Of a DNA stretch of 64,000 bases, positions 1-11,850 are shown one piece after another (the first letter of the stretch is position 1; each line of letters starts with the position of its first letter). The translations under genes were made by a program, and so were the position numbers. The notes under the pieces were generated by a model. The model saw only the letters and a list, made by a program, of their open reading frames with translations, did not search any database and had not been told where the DNA came from. The stretch lies in assembly GCA_019828545.1 (NCBI GenBank), contig JACVRA010000057.1:2015-66014 (forward strand), written 5' to 3'. This DNA comes from Paracamarosporium sp. OC-R06-R3. Lineage: Eukaryota > Ascomycota > Dothideomycetes > Pleosporales > Didymosphaeriaceae.

Positions 1-560
1 TATAGGCCCTACTATAAGTAAACTCTATTACTTTAGTATAAATTAAACTAAGTATATAGTACACCTTATAATAATTATTAAAAAAGTATTACGTCTTATT
101 TAATAGCATAGAGTATAAGCTATATATATACTTTTTTTAATTTAAATAAGTTATTCTATTATTAAGATATTACATTATACTATTAATAATAGTATATTTT
201 AGTAGGGGCTTAGTAGAGTAATTAGCTTACTTATATAATTAGCTTACTTATAAAGTACGTTAGTACGTTAGATTAAAAGAGTTACGTCTTATTTAATAGC
301 TTAAAACGTAAGCTGTACTTAAGCTTCTTTAATAGGGTCTAACTAGCGCTGTTGAGTAGGCATAGGTACAAAGAGGTGGTTTTAATAGGGTCTTGACAAA
401 TGTGGGCCACTTACCTGTGTAGACCACTCGCCCGTAGAGTACGTTAAGCGCTATAGTCTTAGTCATTTACATTATAGCTAACTATACTTAGTCTCTAAAG
501 AGCTGCTAAAGCTACGAGCAACTACTATTATAGTATAAACATGACTGCCCTGTATCTTCT
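1..560. other. AT-rich, TA-dinucleotide-rich relic at left edge
   Basis: This stretch is very rich in A, T and TpA steps and has no open frame of note. Short phrases recur, such as gtcttatttaatag near 92 and 288 and attagcttacttat twice around 221-255. The composition matches the AT-rich parts of the 18-19 kb island and contrasts with the GC-richer genes nearby. I infer an old repeat decayed by repeat-induced point mutation; no transposon domain is left to name. Confidence 0.5.
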
Positions 561-1779
561 TTAGTTATATTTGCAACTGCGGAAGCCGCTTCAAGAGTGA
601 CTGCTACAATACGTCATGTGCATTCACTAATGGGTGATTATTCACTAGCAGTCATCATAACTCTACCTTGCCTTGGTACCTGTGGCGACGTTATATGTTT
701 GCTGTCAATATCTTGCAATCTTTTGTAGTACCATCATAAGAAAGCACAAAGCAGCTCCAGTAAAATTGACTGGCCATGACAAAGGCAGCACGAAGCAGCT
801 CAGGCAATATTCACATATAGTGACTCTCATTGATATCAGCCCTTGCGACGGCCGGATTACACCAGATTTGTGAAACAAAATTTTCATCAGAATCCTCTCA
901 ATTCTAGAAAGAAAAGACATCTGCGCTTTCCCCCAACCCCCTTGCTTTGAGGCGCACCACGAGGCCGCGTCACACAAAAGCCTCACGACCCACTCAAACC
1001 CAAATTCAACCATATCCCGCAGCCACCCCACCAGTTCGTGCCTGCCTTCGCTTTCTATATTTGACGCAAACGTTAAATGAGACGACTCGAATAGAGATAT
1101 GCTTAAATTGCCGCGCGGCTTTGGCCAACGGTTCGTTCCTGACCTGGTTGCAAGGGCCACGCATGCCGCGCGGCCTTGGTCCAACTAAGATCTGGTTGGA
1201 TCCAGGACTGTGGGAGCGTCCGAAATGAGGCGGGGGTTGGTTTCGAGGTTATTCAGACGTCAGTGATAGATTATTGGCATAGCAGGCAAAGGACTCTACC
1301 TAAGACACTTGGAATTTTGGAACTTTAAGAGTGGGCTTGAGGCGCTACCGATGGTACACGAGTTGATGACTCTGTTGGTAGCGAACTACGTATGAACGCA
1401 CACTCGAGCGATCTATGAGTTAGCGCTTATGTCGGCGGGCAGGCGAACTTCATTCATGCTACAGGAGAGAAAACAAAAGTTGGGCATTATCTCCATTGAT
1501 GTACTAGATAGCATTACAGTTATTCAAAACAAGGAAACAAATGCCATATAGGGAGTAAAGTGATTCACTACAAAATCACAAAACCTGTTCCAAACAACTT
1601 GAAGAAAGCATGTCACAAAGCAAAACACGGTGAAATATAGGTAAAGTTCTCAATTGTCTACTTCTCTACCAAACACATCCATTACGTCCGCCACCCGACA
1701 CACCATTGTAACGAACCAAGAACGCTAATCATGCAAAGTCATAGCCTACCATAGGGCAAGCTTAGTTGGAAGATGACAT
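561..1779. other. Intergenic, no gene seen
   Basis: Composition becomes ordinary here. Short open frames occur on both strands at 673-1228, but they overlap antisense, lack recognisable domains and show no convincing splice signals joining them. The right end is the 3' flank of the wall-protein gene that stops at 1780. Confidence 0.5.
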
Positions 1780-2619
1780 TTACAAGAAAAGAGCAGCGAA
1801 GGCACCGACACCAGCAACGAAGCCAGCGGCGTTGTTGAGGGAAGCGGCACCAGTGAAGTACTCAGTAGGAGTAGGCTTGGTGGGGTAGCCAGTGCCAGCG
1901 GGGGCAGTGCCGGCGGGAGGAGCAGGGACGTAGCCAGTGCCGGCCGGGGGAGCGGGGACGTAGCCAGTGCCAGCGGGGGCAGATGGGTACGGGGCAGGGG
2001 CAGATGGGTAAGGAGCCGGAGGGACGCTGTAAGAGCCGGTGCCAGCAGGAGGAGCAGGGACGTAGCCAGTGCCAACGGGGCCTGTTGGGTAAGGAACTGT
2101 GACAGTAACAGTGGTCTGGGTGGTGCACTCACTGCTAGGAGCCGGGGCGGTGGGGTAGGAAGGCACCTCGGGAACCTCAGGAGTAGAGGACGGGTAGCTT
2201 GGGACCGAGGGGGTCTCAACCGGGTAACCAGGCTGGGACGCGCTGGGGGTCTCAACAGGGTACGAGGGGACCGAGCTTGACGCCTCAGGAGTCTCTACGG
2301 GGTACGAAGGGACAGAGGAAGTCTCCTCAGGAACCTCGGGAACGTAGGGAGTCTCAGAAGGAGTACCGTAGCTGGGTACCTCGGGCGTCTCAGAAGGCAC
2401 CTCAGGAACGTACGGGACGGTAGAGGAAGCCTCAGGAGTAGAGACAGGGTAGGTAGGGACCTCAGGAGTCTCAGCCGGGTAGGTTGGGACAGCCGGGGTG
2501 GTGGTCTCCTCGCCAGTGCCGTAGCCCGAACCGTAGTTGGGCTGGCCGTAGGAGCCGGAGCCGTAGGAGGGGGCCGCGATGGCGGCGGTGAAGAGGGTAG
2601 CAGCGATGAAGGCACGCAT
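1780..2619 (-). CDS. GPI-anchored Pro/Ser/Thr-rich cell wall protein
   Basis: Single-exon gene of 279 residues, probably a covalently linked wall or surface protein. It starts with a cleavable signal peptide (MRAFIAATLFTAAIAAP), followed by a Gly/Tyr-rich patch at about residues 19-35. A long stalk built from variants of VPSYPVETPEASS and SETPEVPSYG comes next, then a short Cys-containing TTVTVTVPYP segment and Ala/Pro-rich repeats of the type PAPPAGTGYV. The C-terminus is a classic GPI-attachment signal: small residues (GAASLNNAAG) followed by a hydrophobic tail ending in ALFL. No enzymatic domain is visible. The Thr/Ser-Pro stalk is expected to be heavily O-mannosylated. The tandem-repeat DNA makes length variation between strains likely. 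Function beyond wall structure or adhesion cannot be read from the sequence. Confidence 0.85.
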   Translation of the reverse strand: MRAFIAATLFTAAIAAPSYGSGSYGQPNYGSGYGTGEETTTPAVPTYPAETPEVPTYPVSTPEASSTVPYVPEVPSETPEVPSYGTPSETPYVPEVPEETSSVPSYPVETPEASSSVPSYPVETPSASQPGYPVETPSVPSYPSSTPEVPEVPSYPTAPAPSSECTTQTTVTVTVPYPTGPVGTGYVPAPPAGTGSYSVPPAPYPSAPAPYPSAPAGTGYVPAPPAGTGYVPAPPAGTAPAGTGYPTKPTPTEYFTGAASLNNAAGFVAGVGAFAALFL

Positions 2620-5600
2620 TTTGGCTGATTAAGGTATTGAACTTGGTTGTAGGAGAAAGGTTGTTTGTTGGTTGTTGGCGGAGGGTATTATTAATGATAG
2701 TATAAGTTGGTAAACGACTGGACGACCGAAAGGTCAGGGAGGACTTGAGCTCGTAGATTGGCTTGAGTGAAGTGAGGAGGAAAAGTCGAGGGCGAGGGCG
2801 AGGAATCCTTATGTAGCGGAGGGAGATTGCGGGCGCCGCGGTGCGCCGGAAACAGGCGTCCATTGGAAAGGGGAGAAAACGGCGGGCAGCAGGGGGAACG
2901 GATTTCGGGCCATGCAAGTGGGCTTGGCGGAGCCTTGACTAGCGCAGGAACCATGGCAGCTGCAGCGCCGTGGCCAGTCGATGCGCTCGAGCCCCTGGCG
3001 CTAGGCCGCGAGAGGCAGTTCTGGCTGTCGTATTTCCAGATGAGGGCCGGGGGGCTGCTGAGTCGGCCGGGCGGCTACTGTGCGGTGCTGGCTGCGTACG
3101 GCGTATGGCGGGCGCCGGACGGGGTGCGCAGAGGGGGCGACGGTGCGCTGGCGGTGGGCGTGGCGGTGGGCGGGTGGAGTGGAGCGCAGACGCTGGCCGT
3201 GTTGTTGTGGCTGCAGGGATCCGCCGCCAAGCGCCAGTGACGTGAAGCTGGAAAACATGGAAGGCGCATGGGGGCCGCCCTGACGATCATTCCTCCAATC
3301 TGGCATCTGGTGCTCTGTCAGCTGTAAGCCAGCGTTGCACCTTTGCAAAAATCACCGACGCTCGCTCTGCGGCCCTGCGCCATGCGCCATGCGCCGTGCA
3401 CCATGCGCTCGCCTGCTCCCAGCCGTGTCGGCGGACATTTGCCGGCGCCTCCTCTGCACCGCGACCGCGACCGCTTCCCCTTCCCCAGCAGCTCGCCGTC
3501 CTCCCCGCCGCGGCTTCTCCTGCTGCACGCCCAGTCACACGGAGCACGACTCGCTGCATCCTGCGCCAGAAGCCCCGCCCAAATCGATAAACACCACTCG
3601 ACAAGCATCGCGCGCACGTTCGTCGGTGGAAATTAAGCATGGGCGCTCGTCGTAAGGCTAACTCCTCTTCTGCATTCGCTTTCCCTTTTGGGCCGAAGCT
3701 TCTTGCTCCTTGTTTGCAAGGCGCCGAGCCTCATTTCGGCTGCTGGCCTCTCTCGTTGCGTCCTGAAAGGCGAAAGGCGGGGAGGCCGTTCAGCGCTGTC
3801 GTTCCTCACCGCCCGCCATTGCACCATGTCTCACCTGCCCGAGCTGCAGCCTCTTGCATGCCAAATGTCGACCTGGCCTGGCTCGTCTTCCTGCGCCGCC
3901 CTTTCGTGCTCGATGCCAGTGCCGTTTCTTCGCACACAGCCAGTGCCAACCTCCATCTACTATGTACACACAGGGCTGACGATCGAGAACGCCATCGCCC
4001 CAGTGCAAATCGACAAAACAGACTTTGTCTCCCCTGCCAAGAAACGTCGATCACGGCGTTATCGCAGCGCTTAATTGATATCAGGCTGTTTATGGGGCCG
4101 GTGTGATCGCTTTAAGCGACGCGAAATACGACAATAATCCTTCCGTTCGCTTCGAGAAACGAGCAATGGCACATTGAACCGTACAACTGCTTGGTTGGGT
4201 CTGGCCGTGGCGCTTCGAGTGGAACCTTCATCTGCCTCATTCCGCGGCTTGATATAGGAGACGCTATGGCACCTTGTTCGCGTTTGCCATCGCTGTCAGG
4301 GTTCCCTTCACGTCTTCTTCGACCTGTTCCTCATGTCGAGTGTCCAAATGAACTTGACTGTTCAAATTCGACCGATCTTGTTCCCCACCGTCTGACTCCT
4401 GTCCATTTCAAGCGCCGTTCCGTACCCCGAGTTGTCTGCGCACGCGATCGACACGCAGCCTTGCGTCATTCAACCACCGCGATTCAAAGAATTACGTTTC
4501 GAGTGGAACAATTTTTACGCGCGAACCAGATGCTGAAACTTTTGAAGCGACCGCGCTGCTGATCCGGTCCGGTGCCTGGACACCTCATCGTGCCAGAACT
4601 ATGCTCTGATATTGCCGGGTTAGGACCTGGATTCTGGTCATAATCTTTGGTGTATATCATCAGTTGGTTCTGCCTCGAAAGGTACATGTGGTTCAGAACG
4701 TCCATCTCTTGTATAGGAGAGAGTTTTCCGTACTGCGCTTGCACTGTCTGCTCTATCCGTCCAGTGAGACGATGCCCAAAATTTCCAAGATTCTCAACAA
4801 GGACTGTACTCCCGACCAACACGCAGCGACTCTGTTGAATGGACTCTTCCTGTCTTGGTTTCGTTTGTACCACGTGGATGGAAACTGTACACTAACTTCG
4901 TTCCTGCCTTAGATTCAAGAAGTTTGATCTATAACCGTTGTAGGGTCCACCTATTTCCCTCCGACCCCGTTCCGTTATCACCGAAGTGCAATCGTTTTAC
5001 GAATTATGGTATTCACACACGCTATCTCTTCTGGATCCACGCATTTACCTTTGCAAATAAAGTGTCTGGATCCAAATATTTTGTCGACTTTTATTGGCTT
5101 TGACTCCAAGCCTCCCACTATCTCGTTTCCGATCCTACCGTTGATTACGAGACAATCATCTGGAACCTTGTTGTCGCCCGAGTTTTGTTAGGATATACCT
5201 TGTGCCGGTACATCGTTAATAACTTCCCTGCCAAGATCTTCGCAAAACGTTCTTGACCTCGTCGCATCATTGACCCCTATCCGTTACTCCGTCATTCGTA
5301 ACCGTACACCAGCTGTTCCTTAAAGAATACCAGACGTTGAAAAGGCCAACATGCGGATGATAATGACATCAAGTTCCACGAGTCCATGTTTAGGTGTATT
5401 GATCTTCTACCGTGGTTTACTGTGAGGTGTCCGACACGATTACAGATATTCCTGGCCTTGGCTCCACTTATGTCGGATCGTGGACCAAACAAGTGTAATT
5501 TTGGGCCAATTCATAAAGTCGCAACATCTACGGTCTGGCGCAATCAACATACCAGGACCAGAGCCCTGAATGAGTTTAAAGTAACTATTTCCCGCACGTA

Positions 5601-6590
5601 CTATTTTGCGCTATTACATTGCGTCTAAGTCTAAGCCTCTGCGTGAAATATGTACGAGCCTCTACGCAGATTATAATATCGCTGTGGACGCCAAGGAACG
5701 GTTGACTCAATGTTCGAAATCGTCTTGTTCCCAGAAATGGTCCAGATGTTTCCTCCTCGATCAACTTCACATGCATGTCTCACATTAAAGGACCACAGCT
5801 GAATTGCATCCCTCGCCGTTTCTACTACCTCATGTTGCACATGTATTCTACTTTAGCTTGCACATTACTTGGTACATTAGAACTTGTTCATATGCACGTG
5901 GTTCCATTAATATGTGGCTCTCTCTGTCGTTATTCAATAGTACACCCGGGTACAGCCATGGAGCAATTCAATGCGTCAAGCTAGAACGTGGCTGCTGTAG
6001 GAGGACTCTATCTACAAATACCTACAGACGGTTGCAAATGTAACATGACCCAAACGGTTGGTGTGGCCAGGTACTAGGAAAATCTATACACAATTGAGTA
6101 GACTCACAACACACTTGGTATCTGACTCACATGTGAAACTAGACTTCGACAAGCAAGTGTGATCAGGCTCTGCTCTTGCAAAGATAAAACTGAATACGAT
6201 GTAATGGAAAATGCTGGCAGTGACACTCAGCCAGCCTCGTCCTTGCAGGGAAGGAACCATGGACTTGTAAAGGGGACTCTTCCTTCCAATTGCACTGTCC
6301 AATCTAGACCGTCCGAGGTCATCAAATAGCTAGTAACAAGGAGATGTTCTTAACAATTGAAGGGTACTACGGAAAAAGCACAATTGCCAAGGGTTCTTCA
6401 ACAATTCCCTCTTTATCGATTATCCCCTCATCGAATCCAAGATCCCCTTCGCCCCAACAAACTCCAGCTCCGCCATGGTCTCGACCCACAGCCTCTCCAT
6501 GGCCAACCTTCCATCGTTTTCGTACAAAACGGGCGGAAACCTGCAAGACTTCGTTAGCCTCTTCCCGACAATCCCAGTGCCTTGATAAGC
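2620..6590. other. 4-kb stretch without a recognisable gene
   Basis: Positions 2620-2830 are the 5' flank of the wall-protein gene. About 2830-3640 is GC-rich with overlapping antisense frames, a pattern expected from composition alone. From 3640 to 6590 the sequence has average composition and only short frames (up to about 155 codons) without domains, signal peptides or splice-consistent continuation. The last few hundred bases are the 3' flank of the SDR gene. A long non-coding RNA or a lineage-specific gene cannot be excluded. Confidence 0.45.
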
Positions 6591-7502
6591 TTACCCAGAG
6601 ACCTCCCAGAATATCACGAATCCACCATGACTCTCCTTTCCATGCGCCGCTACCGCATCAACATACGTCCAAGCCGCCTCTTCCGGCGTCTTTGCCGTCA
6701 TCTTCTTCATTCCTGCCATGAAGTACTTACCAGCACCCGTAAAGTCTCGATGCAGCGATGTGCCTGAGGTGAGGCCTGGCTCGACAGTGTTCACGATGAC
6801 TTTATCTGCTGGGACAGAGAGTGAAAGCATATGCACGAGGATCAAAACGAGGAGTTTGGAGACGCCGTAGCGCTCACTGGCTGCAGCGAGTCCTGAGAAT
6901 GGAATGTCGAACGACGGGATTACAGGGTCCGCATGGCGGTTGTTGAACGAGGCGAAAAGCGCTGTACCAGAGCCGATGATGGTGAGGCGGCCGGGCGTGG
7001 TGCGGCCGATTCGTGGGTTCACAGCCAATATTGGAAGCAGAAGGATTGACAAGAGCGCTGTGGAGAGATAGTTTACCTGGAAGGTTTCCTCGTGACCCGT
7101 CGAAGGATTGATGTGTGATACAGGTCCACTCCCAACACCAGCATTCAAGATGGCCATGTCTAGAATGGGTAGTGTTTTGCATTTTTCGGCAAATGCTTCG
7201 ATAGATGGGTAAGATAACATGTCGAGCTCCCATACTTCGACCTTGCAGTCTGGATAGACTCGACGAATCGGTGCAGCTGCTTCTTCGCCTTTGTTGATGC
7301 TTCGTACCGCCATGATAAGATGAGAGAGCCCGAGAGTAGGTAAAAGCTTTGCGCAGGCCAAGCCAATGCCGCTGTTACTTCCTGTGATGAGCAGTGTCTT
7401 GCCCGACAAGGCGACCTTGGGTTGTTTCTTGGGATCCTTGACGCCTTTGACCATCATGTTGCATACGGATGCTTTGTATGGCGGTAGAGACATCGAAGCC
7501 AT
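6591..7502 (-). CDS. Short-chain dehydrogenase/reductase (SDR)
   Basis: A 303-residue single-exon NAD(P)-dependent oxidoreductase with a classical SDR Rossmann fold. Visible motifs are the cofactor-binding TGSNSGIG at residues 40-47, the NAG motif at 120-122, a Ser in the expected catalytic strand (IIGSGT, about 178), and the catalytic YGVSK with Tyr212 and Lys216. After the active site comes VNTVEPGLTSGT, the usual substrate-loop entry. Length is normal for fungal retinol-dehydrogenase-like or WW-domain-oxidoreductase-like SDRs. The start at MASMS gives a short N-terminal extension before the first strand (KTLLITGS). It has no signal peptide and is probably cytosolic. It is divergent from the transcription-factor-like gene at 8066, with 563 bp between them. 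The substrate cannot be inferred. Confidence 0.85.
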   Translation of the reverse strand: MASMSLPPYKASVCNMMVKGVKDPKKQPKVALSGKTLLITGSNSGIGLACAKLLPTLGLSHLIMAVRSINKGEEAAAPIRRVYPDCKVEVWELDMLSYPSIEAFAEKCKTLPILDMAILNAGVGSGPVSHINPSTGHEETFQVNYLSTALLSILLLPILAVNPRIGRTTPGRLTIIGSGTALFASFNNRHADPVIPSFDIPFSGLAAASERYGVSKLLVLILVHMLSLSVPADKVIVNTVEPGLTSGTSLHRDFTGAGKYFMAGMKKMTAKTPEEAAWTYVDAVAAHGKESHGGFVIFWEVSG

Positions 7503-8065
7503 GGTGTATATCGGAGATGTAGGACTATCACCAGTTGCTGACTTGAACTATATGGAATATTGTTGAGAATTTTGAACTGCGTAAAGTGCTATGAAGAAAC
7601 TCAACCTGTGTATTCAATGAGAGGAATGAGGTGATGTACAGGAACCAGCTCGATCATTTTGTATGCCTTTTTGTGAAGCCATAATTCGTCCGAAGGAAAC
7701 AACATCAGTAGTACTTCAGTAAGCTGGTACCAAATCGAGGCTGTCGTCATCAGCCTCTACGCTTCGCCCCCAAAATTGGCTAAGCGCTTTCCATTTCGGG
7801 CCAGCAATCTGGTCGGTTCTTCCTTGGCGCCCTGGGCGGCTGAACTTCATCCTAGCCTCTCATATCCATAGCGAACGAACACACCAACGACTTTACCACG
7901 ATGAATAGTGCCGAGGAACTGGACAAGCTTGCTGAGTGCCTAAGCCACAATCACCGCCCGGGAACTTGGCCGCCAGCCGGTGCATAAATTTAAAGCAGGT
8001 CGACGGCTGCAAAGAGATAGCAGTTTGGACAGTACCGTCTATCATATCCGAAACCAATCACCACT
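7503..8065. promoter_or_regulatory. Divergent promoter region of SDR and TF-like genes
   Basis: This 563-bp gap separates two genes transcribed away from each other. A TATA-like block, ataaatttaaa, lies at 7984-7994, about 72 bp before the ATG at 8066 and correctly oriented for it (it is nearly palindromic). The promoter assignment is inference from position. Confidence 0.45.
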
Positions 8066-9584
8066 ATGCCAATCCATTTTGAATTCGTTCATGTCTCCGA
8101 TCCGGTAGCAAACCCGAAACCCGGCAAAAGCCTCCAAATCCGTAGCCGCTGCATGCAAGGCAAAAACAAGCGCGAAGACTCCCGCCGATCGATTCGCGAG
8201 AAGAAACGACTTGCCAAAGAAGAGCGGGGATTACAGGCCACCGCAGCTCAAACGCCCTTTGATATTACTTCGTATTCAATCCTGCCTGTTGGTACCTTGA
8301 TAAGTGATCTTGCATCTGTCCGCTTCTCGGGACCCGATATCGATGCAGAAGCCAAAGGTAGTAAGTAGGCTCCAGAACAAGGTTTGACTTTTATCGAAGC
8401 GTGTCAACATCTTGGCTTGGGATGTTCTAGGCGTTGAACACTTGAGTTAAACCTGGCCCTTTGAACCTACACTGACATTGCTTTCAGTCCTGTTCAAAGC
8501 CTTCGCCTACAATGTCGCCAACCAAGCGCTTTCGCCCCTCGATCGCGCCGTTGACTTCGACTGTCTAGAAAATGCATCTTTCGAATGGCTCTTCGAGGAC
8601 ACTGCCTTCCTGCATTCTGTCCTCTGCGCCAGCTACGCTGTCAGTGACCTTTTGTATCCGCGATGGGATGGCAAGCCCGGACACAAGACGCTGCTTCATC
8701 TACGGAAAACATTATCCCTTCTACAGGAAAAGATGAACAGGAACCATAACGTGTATCAAGATGAGTCTGTACTCGTGGTTGTGATAAACCTTGCCTTGTT
8801 GAGCGCTGTATTCGGCGATTGGGAAGCGGCGGCTGCCCATTTCAAGGGACTGCGGAAGATTGTCGAATTGAGAGGCAGTCTGAGCTTTCTCGACGCAAGA
8901 CCAAAGCTGCATTTCAAACTCGATCGTATCGATCTCGCCTACTCCCTTTCCTCTGGAAAATCTCCCTTCTTCCTCCACCCCTCTGTATCCTGGACCTGCA
9001 ATATCCCAGCTCCTTACCTCCCTCTACCTTCAAATCTTTACGAACCATACCAAGATTGGGACTGGCGTCTCGTGAACGTCTTTCAAGATTTCCAATATCT
9101 CTCTTTGAGAATCAACCGAAACGTCTTGAAGCGCGCCCGTCACAACGCCGCCTGCTTCCAATCCGTCCTCACATCCCTCCAATCACGCCTCATGCACCTG
9201 TCCTCGCAGCTTTCCAACCCCATCGAAGAGCTAGTACGGCTGACTATGCTAGCCTTTCTCACGACGACTTTCAAAGCGCCGGGACGGAAGATCCCGTATG
9301 GGTGGTTGAATGAGCGATTGGAAGAGGCGTACCAAATGGGAACAGGTATGGTCAAACGAGAGGATGTGAGTTTGAGGCTATGGGTGCTGATCGTCGCTGC
9401 GTTCACGGTTACCGGGACACAGAAAGCGTGGATGAGGGATGCGTGGTGTGAGCTGTACAGGGGCAATGTGCAGGATTGGAAGGAAGTGAAGGGGCACCTG
9501 ATGCGGATCATGTGGATCGAGCTCATCCATGATCAACCGGGGTCAACGGCATTCGAAGAGTTGGAGAGAAGCAGATTGGCATAG
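8066..9584 (+). CDS. Fungal-specific transcription-factor-domain protein
   Basis: Two exons, 8066-8360 and 8488-9584. The 127-bp intron has a GTAAGT donor, an ACTGAC branch site and a TTTCAG acceptor, and the joined frame gives 463 residues. The N-terminal 75 residues carry a basic stretch rich in Lys/Arg (KNKREDSRRS, EKKRLAKEER) but no Zn2Cys6 cluster. The rest is the helical layout typical of the Fungal_trans_2 type: an L-F-K-A-F-A-Y start, an acidic FE-W-LF segment and HLRKTLSLLQ, where many dothideomycete proteins have SALRLLQ. It is likely a nuclear regulator or a degenerate relative that has lost its DNA-binding zinc cluster. The assignment rests on overall pattern rather than a diagnostic motif. 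Confidence 0.65.
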
Positions 9585-11850
9585 CAGAACTGCATTTTTC
9601 TTATCCAGTGTCTCAATGTGGAAATGGAAGGAGGAGTGATTGCTGATAAACAAACGTTGCCAGAATCCACAGAGGTCGAGCCCATCATTGCTGCGATCTT
9701 CTCTTTGGACTGCATTAGAACAGATGGTTGAGGAAACACACAAGCCGGTTGTATAGAGGATTTGATGCCCTAGCTAAACCTCGTGTTACCACTCGGGTGA
9801 TCCTCTAGACTTCGGCCGCACCCTACATTCCTCGGGCCCACCTGTGAAAATACCCATCCCACGTTGACCTCGTCTTGAATTTCGGTAGTGACCTGAAGTG
9901 GGTATCTGAAGTCGTCTTAACCAATAATGTAGGGATCGGCGGGGCGGCGAGTTTTGTCAGAGAAAATCTTGGAGGCGGACTTGCCGATCGCATGGTTCTC
10001 ATCGACTTATACTGGTATCACTGCCGAGGTGAAGCCCAAAATGAGCAAGCAGATACAAAGGGGCGCAATTTGTGTGAACAAGCGCACAGGGTCTTTGTGG
10101 TGGTGGGAAACAGGAAATGAACTAGTGTGAACTCGAATGACTTGAGCGATGCAATGACTTGAGCGATGCAATGACTTTGGCATGTATTAAAGTGCGCTAC
10201 GCTTTCTAGATATCTCATTCTATGGTTTAGACTCTTCAACGAATTTGAAGACCTCCCTACATGGTTTAAAAACGGTTCTAAAGTTAACTTGGTGTAGATT
10301 GCGTCCCTCATTCCCCATCAATAATGTGACTCCAATTGTTGGCAAACGATTCTCCCACCTTAACAAGGTTCACTCAATGCTCGCGCCCAAGAGCTGGTGC
10401 GACCCCGTTAGCCAAAAGCGATTAGCAGGGAATTAGTTTACAGACTCTCTAAACTTGGATTGGACTCGAACCATGAACTCGGTCTGAAATCTAACGGCTA
10501 TCCTCCTCATTGCTGTCGTCTCGCAGATGCCCTTCGAGCCTTCTACTTCTATCAACCTAGGTGGTGGACATATGAGCACTATGGACAGTTGACATAGACG
10601 TACTGCACGATGTGCTCCAAATGCCTGCCCACAGCAGCGCGGGAGCTGAATGCGGTCGAGTAAGCTGTGAAAAGGTAGTGCTGAGAAAAACAGGGTTTAA
10701 GATTGATGGAAGAGGCTTTCTGAGAGAACGGATATGTACACCTGATGTAATCGTAGCAACCACACCCGATTAGGTGCACCTAGCTCAATAAGCTGAATGT
10801 AAGCTGCAGCGCCCTCTGGCCCCCAAACCCCATAGCGATGAACCCAGGAGTGAGTTTTTGTGCAAGAACGGTGGCCTGCAGGTGCGTGGATCTAATTTCG
10901 TGCAGTAGGGAGAACTCGAAGCCAAATGCGGATGTTTGGGACCCCGCCGGACGGCATTGGGGAGGCTGTAATACGAAGCATCATCTGTGGCAGTGCAGGA
11001 ACAGGCACAGAGCAGAATACGGAAGGATATGGCAAGCGATACATGCATTTGCAATTTGCGATGGCAATGGGTTCGTGTAGACAATAAACTATCGTATCCA
11101 ACTAGGCACGGCCGCAGCTCGAAACAACAGACATTCGTTTTGTAGATTGTGCACAGCCAAAGGGCGATGACTTGTTTGCACGTCGTCCTGGATGCCATGT
11201 ATCCGAGTATTACTCGCCCGACGATGCGTGCTCAAGCTTCCGTCGAGGGGTTGGTGAAAGACAAGATGTCTCGATGGCCCGGCAATGCACAGCCGCAGAC
11301 GGCGAGGCTTCACGATGCGCTCTAACGGCACCCCTGGAGGCTTGACCCAGGTCACAACGTGCGTCATCCTAGTATTGATGCCAGCAAGCCGGGAACACGA
11401 GATGCCAAGGTTCGTATCGCTCTTGCTAACTGCTGTTGCACGTGGCTGTGATGGAGGGCTGCGGAGCTTGGGATGTGAGATGGTGTGGGTCGAAGAGGTA
11501 TACACGAGAGAGAGGCAAGCGAGGTGCATATCAGCTGCCAATAGCTTTTCTTCATCTCTCTTTGGATACTGTCTCGGTCCCAGGATTTGACGGGGCCCGA
11601 AGAGGAAACATAGCTCTAATATTGGAATCTGCTATCCAAGTCCATGGCCACCTACTCTGCATCGCCAGTACGGAACCTCAAAGCTGGGTTCGGGGCCAGA
11701 GCAGGTGTTCTCACGGCCGTGGTGCAGCGTTCGCAGCAGGTCCAACGTCAGCCAGCCTGTGTCTACGGCTCGGACGTCGGTCGCGTGGTCCCTGAGGCTT
11801 GCGCTGGCTGCACGATGCCCGTCGTCCACGGCGCTCGAATGAGAGGCGTC
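9585..11850. other. Intergenic, nothing recognisable
   Basis: No frame with a known domain was found on either strand. A 17-bp direct repeat lies at 10136-10169 and is listed separately. Near 10465-10475 a T-loop-like GGTTCGAGTCC is readable on the minus strand, but the surrounding sequence does not fold as a tRNA. Confidence 0.5.
10136..10174. repeat. 17-bp tandem repeat, about 2.3 copies
   Basis: The unit aatgacttgagcgatgc occurs at 10136-10152 and 10153-10169 without mismatch, and a third copy begins and stops after six bases. No gene overlaps it. Confidence 0.85.

Noticed and set aside
705..1228. Overlapping frames of 93-159 codons on both strands
   Set aside because: They mirror each other antisense, lack domains or splice-linked partners, and codon composition is not distinctive.
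2827..3348. GC-rich frames on both strands (up to 137 codons)
   Set aside because: Arg/Gly/Ala-rich translations typical of random GC-rich DNA; long in all frames at once.
10440..10530. tRNA-like GGTTCGAGTCC on the minus strand
   Set aside because: A T-loop-like string is present, but the T stem has a mismatch within five pairs and no acceptor, D arm or anticodon stem can be paired.
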